Shown here piece after piece: positions 8,421-15,740 of a DNA stretch of 64,000 bases (the stretch's first letter is position 1; every line of letters begins with the position of its first letter). Position numbers and translations under genes: made by a program. The stretch spans positions 1 to 64,000 of the forward strand of contig JAJPHZ010000016.1 in NCBI GenBank assembly GCA_021325025.1, given 5' to 3'. The notes under the pieces are model-generated. The model had not been told where the DNA came from. It searched no databases and saw only the letters and a program-made list of their open reading frames with translations. The stretch is from Pseudomonadota bacterium. GTDB lineage: Bacteria; Desulfobacterota; Binatia; Binatales; Binataceae.

Positions 8421-8723
8421 GGCCGGGTTTTTCTAATTTCTCTGAATTCGTCGCGGCCCGCGCCATCGCGCGGCCCAGAACCAAACGAGGTTACTCGACC
8501 CGCCGAGCGGGATGCAACTCGGCTCATCAACCCGCCGCCAAAAGATCGCTGCGCCGATTCGGAAGAAAGCGTGCCTTTATGACGGGATGGGCGACCGGCC
8601 ACGCGCTGCCATATCAAGCGCAGCGAAGCATCCGTCCTTCGACGTTTATATACTTAAATCTTGAGGAGTGAGGAGATTTGATCTAGAAGGTTCGAATTTA
8701 GAGGTTGATTATCTTTAATCTGC
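8421..8723. promoter_or_regulatory. Divergent intergenic region, ETF operon and envelope operon
   Basis: About 300 bp between two divergently transcribed operons. The half nearest the OmpA-type gene (8641-8723) is strikingly AT-rich for this genome (tatatacttaaat, then a run of short A/T words up to the ATG), as expected for a promoter and leader. No unambiguous -35/-10 pair was found. A GAGGAGTGAGGAG stretch at 8662-8674 is too far from the start at 8724 to be its ribosome binding site. No small gene is supported here. Confidence 0.5.
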
Positions 8724-10064
8724 ATGAGTCCAAAGAGCGGTTTTAATGTGGCTGAGCGCAGCCGGCTCCTCCTTGCCGCCGGCGCGGTGTTCGTTCTGCT
8801 GTTCGTTCCCCTCAGCGCAATCGGCGCCCAGGACACCGAGCTCTCCGGTATAACAGCTGATATCGCGTTCTTGCGCCAATATGATGGTGTTTTGCACCTG
8901 GGAGTCATCCTGCACAATCCCGGTGCCAGGGAGGTCGATGCGCACCGGGCGCTCGACTTCGGCAACATCACAATCGTCGACGCCAAGGCGAACAAGAAGT
9001 ATTTCCCGCTCAAGGACGCCAACGGCCGCTATCTGGCAGGCCCGACTTCGGATTGGAATGGAGGAGGCCGCTGGTTCCCAAAGCTGCTGCCGGGCTCGGA
9101 CACGCTGCTGTGGGTGCTCTTCGATACGGTGCCGGCCGGCGATACGGTTACGGTGGACGGGCCGCTTTTCCACTCCTTCGACAATGTCAGCGTTACCCAG
9201 ACACCGCCGCCGCCGGGCCAGGAGGCGATCAGCAGCGTGCCGCCGCTGCGTGCGAGCGTGAGCTCGGCAACGCGCCAAGATGGGCAACTGCGCGTGCGGC
9301 TTAAAATCGTCAACCCTGAAAATCGGCGGATTGGCTCGCACACGCTTTTCTACCGCGACGTTTACGCACTCGATTCCCAGGGCAAGCGCAGCTATCCGCT
9401 GCTCAAGGACAACCAGGGGTTGTTTCTGGCCAACCCAATGGCGGACAAAAACGATGGCGGGCGGTGGTTCCTGTCGCGAGTGGAGCCCAATAGCCAGGCA
9501 CTGCTCGAGCTTACTTTTCAAGCGCCGCCCGACAGCGTGCGCTCGGTCGATGTGATCGTGCCATGGTTTGCCCCCTTCGAGGCCGTTTCCATCAGCGGAG
9601 AAGGCGGCGCCGCGGCCGCGGGCGTAGCGGTCGCCGGGCGCTCCATGGAGCTCCAACGTGCGCTCAAGGACTTGAACGCCGACGTTACGCCGGAGCGGGT
9701 GAAGGTAAATCTCTCGGCCGACTTGTTGTTTGACTTTGACAAAGCGGACGTGAAACCGGCCGCGCAGCCCGAATTGATGAATGTCGCCACGGTGCTCAGG
9801 TCCTATCCCAACGCCAAGGTGCTCATCGAAGGCCACACCGACGGCAAGGGCAGCGCCGCCTACAACCAGCGCCTGTCCGAAAAGCGCGCTGCGGCGGTGG
9901 CGCAATGGCTGACGGCTCACGCCGACCTCAACGGCGCCAAAATCACGACTCGTGGATGGGGTATGACCAAACCGGTGGCCCAAAACGTGCGGCCCGATGG
10001 TTCGGACAATCCCGAAGGGCGCGCGAAAAACCGGCGGGTTGAAATCACTGTGAGCCCGCGCTGA
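8724..10064 (+). CDS. Exported protein with two repeats and OmpA-type peptidoglycan-binding domain
   Basis: 446 residues. A hydrophobic stretch LLLAAGAVFVLLFVPLSAIGA near residues 15-35 acts as signal peptide. The middle has two related beta-rich units of about 110 residues: the first contains YFPLKDANGRYLAGP and GGGRWFPKLLPGSDTLLWVLF, the second YPLLKDNQGLFLANP and DGGRWFLSRVEPNSQALLEL. The last 110 residues are a canonical OmpA C-terminal domain: LLFDFDKADVKP, VLIEGHTDGKGSAAYNQRLSEKRA, and GRAKNRRVEI, the pattern that holds meso-diaminopimelate of peptidoglycan. It should anchor an envelope complex to the cell wall. It is first in a five-gene plus-strand operon; the next start is 6 bp after its stop. 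Confidence 0.88.
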   Translation: MSPKSGFNVAERSRLLLAAGAVFVLLFVPLSAIGAQDTELSGITADIAFLRQYDGVLHLGVILHNPGAREVDAHRALDFGNITIVDAKANKKYFPLKDANGRYLAGPTSDWNGGGRWFPKLLPGSDTLLWVLFDTVPAGDTVTVDGPLFHSFDNVSVTQTPPPPGQEAISSVPPLRASVSSATRQDGQLRVRLKIVNPENRRIGSHTLFYRDVYALDSQGKRSYPLLKDNQGLFLANPMADKNDGGRWFLSRVEPNSQALLELTFQAPPDSVRSVDVIVPWFAPFEAVSISGEGGAAAAGVAVAGRSMELQRALKDLNADVTPERVKVNLSADLLFDFDKADVKPAAQPELMNVATVLRSYPNAKVLIEGHTDGKGSAAYNQRLSEKRAAAVAQWLTAHADLNGAKITTRGWGMTKPVAQNVRPDGSDNPEGRAKNRRVEITVSPR

Positions 10065-10070
10065 CCGGCA

Positions 10071-11663
10071 ATGGCGCCGCGCAAGCAGTCCGAGGGCGGC
10101 AGATGGCTGTCGCTGGCCTGGCACCTGACCTTGGAGCTTTTGTATTTGGCGGGTCAGGCAATGCTGTACCTGGGGCGGATGGCGTCAGACCTGGCCGACT
10201 CGGTCAGATTGTTACAGTTGGCGCGCCGGCGAAAGAAGTTTCCGCAGCGCGCGGCTGATGCTGAGGCTGCGATGGCGCGGCTGCGCGAGCGGAAATCCGC
10301 GCGGTGGTCGTCATGGGAGGGCATAGGCCGAACGCGCAGGATGGGGATACAAGCCGCCGCCGGGCTGCTGGTTCTTGGTGCGGCCGTGATTTTTCATGGC
10401 TACGTGTCGCACGGCGATGCTTCGCGGGAGCAGGAGCCGGTTCAATCGGCGTCCGTTCATGTCGGATCGAAAAAGCCGCGCGCCGCGTCTGTGGCGGCCA
10501 AATCCGGCGCGCCGCCGGAATTTGCATCGGCTGATTTGGCCCGGTTTCGCGCAGAATGCAGGAATGCGAAAGCGGGCCAGTGGTCGGTATACGGCGTCAA
10601 GTCATATTCTTCCGCGCGCGCCGACGTCGATGAGGCCAAAGCCGAAGTAGACTCTGCACGCCGCGATTTGCAGGCCGCATCCGGCAGATATGCCTCTGCG
10701 CCGCGGACTGAAGATGCTCGGCGCGCCCTGGTTGCGGCCCAGCAGCGTCTGGCCGCCGCAGACGAGAAATACGCGACCGCATCGCGCGAACTGAATAACG
10801 CCCGAAGTCCCGTTCCCAGGCCCGTGCTCGCGCGCGGTGAGTTGTATGACTGGGACGACTTCAAGGTAATGTCGCCGGTCGTGATCAACACCGGCGGCGC
10901 CTACCGGATGTGGTACGTCGGATGCCATTTCGTTGCGGAGGATTACACCTGCGCCGTCGGACACGCCCGCTCATCCGACGGCGTGGTGTGGAGCAAGACG
11001 CAGGGACCTGTCCTTGTTTTGAAGGATCGCGCTCTCAGCCGCTATCTTCATTCGATTGCGGCCGTGCGGGTTGGAAATGAGTATTCGATATGGTACGCAG
11101 TCGATTCCCACGGCTTCGGCGAAGGTCATTGCACCATTCTCAGTTACGCGTCTTCGCATGACGGACTGCACTGGGATTCCCCACAGGAGATATTGCGGGC
11201 GAATTGCCGGAATACCGGCCATCTGTGGCCCGAGGCTTTCGCCGACGGAGGCACCCTGCATCTGTGGTATGCCGACTTTGATTCCGGGCGTTCCCTGATG
11301 CATCTGCTCAGTGCCGACGGCCGGCACTGGCGGTCTGCGGGCGCAACGTCTTTCCATCAGCTCGGCCTTCCGCCTGGGCAAATGAGGATAGTGTCGCGGG
11401 GGCCGTCGGGCTGGCACGCATTGTTCGCCTCGCCCGATCGGGACGAACTGACGGCGCTGCAGTCCAGCGACGGTTCCAATTGGCAAAGAGCTGACGGTGC
11501 GCCCCAGCTCAAGGAGCTGTTTCCCGGCGCTTTCAGCTTCAATCGGCTCGACCAGCCGGTCGAGTTGGTCGAGTCTTCCGGCACCTGGATGTGGTTTGGG
11601 GTCAGCGACCGACGCGATGGCTCCGAAGCGATCGGAGTGGCTTTTCAAAACAAGGGCGGGTGA
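10071..11663 (+). CDS. Membrane-anchored protein with coiled coil and beta-propeller-like domain
   Basis: 530 residues, family not named. The N-terminus is amphipathic, and a membrane segment AAAGLLVLGAAVIFHGYV lies near residue 95-112. Residues about 175-240 are a coiled coil rich in Ala, Glu, Asp and Arg. The C-terminal 290 residues carry repeated units like YRMWYVG, GHARSSDGVVWSK, YSIWYAV, YASSHDGLHWD, LHLWYAD and LLSADGRHWR. This is the MWY...SxDGxxW pattern of five-bladed propellers related to glycoside hydrolase families 43/32/68. Catalytic acids could not be assigned, so sugar binding rather than cleavage is possible. The domain should lie in the periplasm. Its TGA overlaps the next ATG (TGATG at 11661-11665). 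Confidence 0.7.
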   Translation: MAPRKQSEGGRWLSLAWHLTLELLYLAGQAMLYLGRMASDLADSVRLLQLARRRKKFPQRAADAEAAMARLRERKSARWSSWEGIGRTRRMGIQAAAGLLVLGAAVIFHGYVSHGDASREQEPVQSASVHVGSKKPRAASVAAKSGAPPEFASADLARFRAECRNAKAGQWSVYGVKSYSSARADVDEAKAEVDSARRDLQAASGRYASAPRTEDARRALVAAQQRLAAADEKYATASRELNNARSPVPRPVLARGELYDWDDFKVMSPVVINTGGAYRMWYVGCHFVAEDYTCAVGHARSSDGVVWSKTQGPVLVLKDRALSRYLHSIAAVRVGNEYSIWYAVDSHGFGEGHCTILSYASSHDGLHWDSPQEILRANCRNTGHLWPEAFADGGTLHLWYADFDSGRSLMHLLSADGRHWRSAGATSFHQLGLPPGQMRIVSRGPSGWHALFASPDRDELTALQSSDGSNWQRADGAPQLKELFPGAFSFNRLDQPVELVESSGTWMWFGVSDRRDGSEAIGVAFQNKGG

Positions 11664-13285
11664 TGGGAACGAATGCGCTTGCGCGACAAGCTGTTGCGCT
11701 CGGGGCTGCGGTGTTGCTGCTCAGCTCTTTTGCCCGGGCGCAGGAATCCTGCCAGGGAGAGACCTGGCGCGCCGCGGTACATGTTGAGTCCCATCGCAGC
11801 TACACCGAGAGCCCGGCGGGCGGTTATCGCGCCAACGGCTTTCAAGTCACGGACGACACTGACCTCTCGGTGCATGCGGTTTACGTAAAGCAGCGCAGGG
11901 AAGGCAAACTGCAATGGGTTTCGCGCAGGGTTCATTGGAGCGGCGTTGCCTACAACAACGTCGAAGGATGCGGTGGCTTCAGCTGCGAAACGGGCGGAGA
12001 TTTGGAGTTGCGTCCCTCGGCAGGCGACCCGACATGGGTAAGCGGTGAAGACGCCGCGCGGATGCAATGGCGCTGCCGGCGCTGGCGAACGGGTAATTGT
12101 TTTGGATATTTCCACGCGCCGGAAAGCATCGTGATGCCCAAACTGGTATCGCGCGAGCGGCTCCGCGGCGGATGCTGTTACAGCGAGCAGCATGGCGATC
12201 GTCTATACAGCGTATGGGCCTCGCCGCTGGTGGCCGAGGACGTCGCAATCGAGGCCGATCCCACCCAGATAAAGCCCAACCGCGACAGTCCGGGTGATAA
12301 CCGCAGCAAACTCAAGGTAAGGGTCACCTGCCAGGGCGCTGCGCTCGAGGACGCCGATGTCCGCCTGACCGTACATGTCGAGGAACGCAGCGGCGGTCAT
12401 AATCACATCCCGGACCGCCCGCGCGGAAAACTAAACGGCATCGACTGCGGCGTTGACTCCGGCACCTCTGCCGACGACATGCTCGACAGCTCCTTTCCTG
12501 AAGAGCCTTGCACAACGGTCAAGACCGGTCCCGGCGGCATTGCGGAAGTCAAATTCGACTCCCCGCTGACCGGCGCGGTCGATCACGCGCGCTACGGCGA
12601 TTATCAAGTCGGGATCTCCGGCGTATACAAGATAACCGCCAAATCGGCGCGCAATCCTGACCGTAGCGCCAGCACCAGAGTAATCGCCAAGGTTGACAAT
12701 CTGGATCGGATACCGCCGGGTGATAATTATGTTCTGGATCGGCCCGGAGAGGGCGCAGGCGGACCACATCCGCGCGGCCTGTACGTATCCGCCGCAACGC
12801 GTGCAGCATTCGTCAAGCTGGCCGACGAATTCCGCCATTACCAGGACGTCCACAACGCTGCGCTTGTAAGCTGCGGCAAGCATCCCTGGCCGGTTGCGCC
12901 ACTGAGTATCAACGACATCGCGCTGCCCGACGGTGGCGTGCTGGATCTCAACTCCAACTGGCGCCCGGGTCATCAGACCCACAACAAGGGCGAGGGCGGC
13001 GACTTCAATCGCTTCGGCGCGGGCAGCGGGCAACTGAGCAATGTTACCGGAGAGCAGTGCTACGGCGGGCCGGTGAACATTCAAAACTGGTACGCGCACA
13101 CCCTGCTCGATTTGGGAACCTTTTACGGCCATTGGGATTGCACCGATCTCCAGATGACCAACAGCAGTCCCGGAGCCAGCGCCGTAACCTCCAAAGCCAA
13201 GTGCGAAGCGGGCGAGTTTCCCACCTCCTACGGAAATGGCACGGCCTGGTTTCCCCACCGTCTGCATTTGCATGTCGAGGATTGA
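11663..13285 (+). CDS. Exported protein with M15/M74-like zinc peptidase motif
   Basis: 540 residues. Signal peptide from the ATG at 11663 (AVALGAAVLLLSSFARAQ, cleavage near residue 26). The N-terminal half is Cys-rich (GCGGFSC, RCRRW, GGCCYS), suggesting disulfides, and is followed by beta-rich domains. The last 150 residues contain GHQTHNKGEGGDFNRFG and, near the end, FPHRLHLHVED. H-x6-D followed by a late HxH is the metal-ligand layout of M15/M74-type peptidoglycan peptidases. This is inferred from two short motifs only, so catalysis is unproven. The start overlaps the previous stop by one base, and the next gene begins 3 bp later, so it is translationally coupled within the envelope operon. 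The same frame is open further upstream inside the preceding gene, but the chosen start gives the signal peptide. Confidence 0.68.
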   Translation: MGTNALARQAVALGAAVLLLSSFARAQESCQGETWRAAVHVESHRSYTESPAGGYRANGFQVTDDTDLSVHAVYVKQRREGKLQWVSRRVHWSGVAYNNVEGCGGFSCETGGDLELRPSAGDPTWVSGEDAARMQWRCRRWRTGNCFGYFHAPESIVMPKLVSRERLRGGCCYSEQHGDRLYSVWASPLVAEDVAIEADPTQIKPNRDSPGDNRSKLKVRVTCQGAALEDADVRLTVHVEERSGGHNHIPDRPRGKLNGIDCGVDSGTSADDMLDSSFPEEPCTTVKTGPGGIAEVKFDSPLTGAVDHARYGDYQVGISGVYKITAKSARNPDRSASTRVIAKVDNLDRIPPGDNYVLDRPGEGAGGPHPRGLYVSAATRAAFVKLADEFRHYQDVHNAALVSCGKHPWPVAPLSINDIALPDGGVLDLNSNWRPGHQTHNKGEGGDFNRFGAGSGQLSNVTGEQCYGGPVNIQNWYAHTLLDLGTFYGHWDCTDLQMTNSSPGASAVTSKAKCEAGEFPTSYGNGTAWFPHRLHLHVED

Positions 13286-13288
13286 GCT

Positions 13289-14542
13289 TTGAGGTCCCGC
13301 GCTGCCACGCTATTGACCGCTCTATGCGCACTGGTAGCGACCGGATCGGCGGCGGCCGGCTCGGGCCTGAGCGTTACTATCCTGCGATCGGGTAATGATC
13401 CGCGGCTGCTGGCCGCGCCCGGTCAAACTGTGACGCTGAGTATCGCCGTGAGCAATCTGCATGGTCAGACCGACATCCGCGATACGGCCCTTACGGTTTC
13501 CATCCCTACGGGACTCGTACTCAAGCAGGCCCGGCCGGTGCCCAATCGGAGCGCCGCGCAGCGGCTGGTATGGAATCTCGGCACGGTGAAAGCGGGAGCG
13601 TTTGCGCAAATCTTCGAACTGGATTTGCAGGTCGCGCCCAGGCTTAGTAGGGGCAGCCAACTTTCCGTGCTTGCCGCCGCCAGTGGCGATCGCTCCTGGT
13701 CCGGCCACGACGCGGTTGCCGCCACTTTGATGGTGCAAGACCCGGCGGCCGACCTGACGATCGAGTCGGACCTGAACTCGGTGCCTTTTACCGCTGTGGG
13801 CCCCGTGGATTTCGGGGTCAAGGTCGGCAATCTGGGCACCATCGCGGCTTCGGCTACGACACTGCGGATCAAACTTCCCGCCGGGGTGTCATTCAAATCA
13901 AGCGTTCCGGCCGCTGCCCAAGTCGGCGGCAATGTCATTACATGGCAGCTCGGCGACATCGCGCCGGTTCAGTCGCGCGACGTCATAGTAAAGATTCAGC
14001 CTGACCGGCAGTTGGAAGCGGCACTCTCCCACACGGCCAATCCCAACAACCTGGCGCGTTTCGAGCTTGACGCCTTCAGCCCCGCGCCCTCGCTAAGGCC
14101 CACCGACAGCCATCTTGAAATAGCGCGCCGCGTCGAGCCCGCCGGCGCCAACCTCAAGGTCTGGGTCAATGTTCTCGGCGCCAAAATTCCGGGCGCCCTG
14201 CAGGCCGGCAAGGACGTGATATTTGAGGTCGGATACGGAAACTTCGGCAATCAGACGGCGTCGAAGGTTTCGGTGTCGCTGGGCTTGGACCGCGGGCTTG
14301 CGATGATCGATTCGCAGCCGCCGGTGGCGCGCTCGGCCGCAAGCGGCCAATTCCAGGGCGGCATACTGTGGTGGGAGGTGGGTGAGGTCGGGATCGGTGA
14401 AACCGCCTCAATCAGAACGCGCGTGCATGTCGACTCCGTGGCGGAGACCGGGACCATCGTTCGGGCGGCCATCGCGGCCGACAACGACGCCGGCACCATC
14501 GACAAGGTTGCCTGGGTGAAAAGCTTCGCGATGCGGCCCTGA
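13289..14542 (+). CDS. Exported DUF11-like beta-sandwich repeat protein
   Basis: 417 residues from a TTG start, with signal peptide MRSRAATLLTALCALVATGSAAA. The mature part consists of about three Ig-like beta-sandwich units of the DUF11 (conserved repeat) type: PGQTVTLSIAVSNLHGQ with IPTGLVLKQARPVP and LVWNLGTVKAG; VDFGVKVGNLGTIAASATTLRIKLPAGVSFKSS with ITWQLGDIAP; and VIFEVGYGNFGNQTASKVSVSL with LWWEVGEVGIGE. Such domains are structural or adhesive in cell-surface proteins. No sorting signal or membrane anchor is seen. Fourth gene of the 8724-15591 operon. Confidence 0.75.
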   Translation: MRSRAATLLTALCALVATGSAAAGSGLSVTILRSGNDPRLLAAPGQTVTLSIAVSNLHGQTDIRDTALTVSIPTGLVLKQARPVPNRSAAQRLVWNLGTVKAGAFAQIFELDLQVAPRLSRGSQLSVLAAASGDRSWSGHDAVAATLMVQDPAADLTIESDLNSVPFTAVGPVDFGVKVGNLGTIAASATTLRIKLPAGVSFKSSVPAAAQVGGNVITWQLGDIAPVQSRDVIVKIQPDRQLEAALSHTANPNNLARFELDAFSPAPSLRPTDSHLEIARRVEPAGANLKVWVNVLGAKIPGALQAGKDVIFEVGYGNFGNQTASKVSVSLGLDRGLAMIDSQPPVARSAASGQFQGGILWWEVGEVGIGETASIRTRVHVDSVAETGTIVRAAIAADNDAGTIDKVAWVKSFAMRP

Positions 14543-14547
14543 CCGCC

Positions 14548-15591
14548 GTGCGGTCGTGCTACAAGCTGAAGATGACTCAATTGCATTTCCAAGGCAGCGC
14601 CACGCTTCGATCGCAATTATCCGGCTTGTGGGCAGGATTGTTGTTTCTTTCCATCGGCGCGGTCTTTTTGTTTGCCGGTCTTTCATACCTCAATGAAGAT
14701 CGGCGCTTTGCGCGCGAGGGGCGCGAAGCCATCGGTATCGTACTTGAGAAAAAGCTCCACGAGGCTTCCGATACAGCCGACACCTCCTACCAAATTAGCT
14801 ACAGCTTTGCCGCCGGCAACCGGCGGTTTGGGGGCCGTGACACCGTCGACGTTGACCAATGGGATCGGCTCAAGCCGGGCGATCCAATCCGCATCCAGTA
14901 TATAGTCAGCGCGCCCGGGATAAACCGGCTATCCGGGGACAGCTATTGGCTGGCGGGATTGGTTTTCGCCGTGATCGGCTCCGTCTTTTGCCCATTGGGA
15001 GCCGTGCTTGTGGGCGCTTGGTGGCGCGGAGCGGCGGGCCGGCAACCGGCAGGTCAGACCGCCGCCGTACTCCATCCGATTCGCTCGCCGCTGCTCGGCG
15101 CGATAGTTAATCCGGCCGCGGTGTTCGGTGCAGCGATGCTGATAATCGGGGGCGTGATGCTGCCCGCGTCGGTGTGGTCGATTCGCCGCGAGCACGAGTT
15201 CGACGCGAACGGCAAAACGGCGGTCGGCATAATACTCACCAAGAGCGTCCACCGCGATACTGATTGGCGCCACAATCGCCAAACCGATTATACCGTACGC
15301 TATCGGTTTAGAACCGAAGTAGGACTGACTGTGGAAAACTCGCAGGATGTGAGCTACCGCAGATGGCACTCGATTCGCGAGCGCGATGCAGTTGACGTTA
15401 TATATCTTCCCTCCCACCCTTCGGCCAATCGACTCGCCGTCAATCATCCGATTACGGGATTCTGGATCGGCACGGTCCTGGGCGCCCTGCTATGTTGCGC
15501 CGGCGCGCCGCTGCTGGGTTACGGTCTTTCAGGCGCCATGCGAACCTGGCGGCGCCGGCACCGCCGCGCCAGCCCGGCCAGGCGGTCGTGA
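14548..15591 (+). CDS. Membrane protein with two DUF3592-type units
   Basis: 347 residues with four membrane helices in two pairs: LWAGLLFLSIGAVFLFAGLSYL and WLAGLVFAVIGSVFCPLGAVL, then AAMLIIGGVMLPASVWSI and FWIGTVLGALLCCAGAPLLGY. Between each pair is a domain with the DUF3592 pattern: AIGIVLEKK then YQISYSFAAGNRRF and DPIRIQYIVSAPGINRL, and again AVGIILTKS, YTVRYRFRTEVGL and DAVDVIYLPSHPSANRL. The gene is therefore an internal duplication. Function unknown. A GTG at 14548 is used; an ATG at 14572 would remove eight residues. Last gene of the envelope operon, facing the minus-strand polymerase gene. Confidence 0.78.
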   Translation: MRSCYKLKMTQLHFQGSATLRSQLSGLWAGLLFLSIGAVFLFAGLSYLNEDRRFAREGREAIGIVLEKKLHEASDTADTSYQISYSFAAGNRRFGGRDTVDVDQWDRLKPGDPIRIQYIVSAPGINRLSGDSYWLAGLVFAVIGSVFCPLGAVLVGAWWRGAAGRQPAGQTAAVLHPIRSPLLGAIVNPAAVFGAAMLIIGGVMLPASVWSIRREHEFDANGKTAVGIILTKSVHRDTDWRHNRQTDYTVRYRFRTEVGLTVENSQDVSYRRWHSIRERDAVDVIYLPSHPSANRLAVNHPITGFWIGTVLGALLCCAGAPLLGYGLSGAMRTWRRRHRRASPARRS

Positions 15592-15740
15592 CTAACCATT
15601 ATGAACTTAATTAATTACGGTTGGACCAGGCACCTCGTCGACGCGCGGAGATAGCGCCTGGAGCCAGTACGACGCGGTTTCGCCGCTGCGCCTGATTTCC
15701 CGCAATCGGCGGCCGAGCGTTGCCGGCGCAACGTTTGTGA

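Noticed and set aside
15592-15740. CCAGGC...GCCTGG pairing as a terminator between convergent genes
   Set aside because: The stem is six bases with a loop of more than 20 and no T run on either strand; too weak to call.
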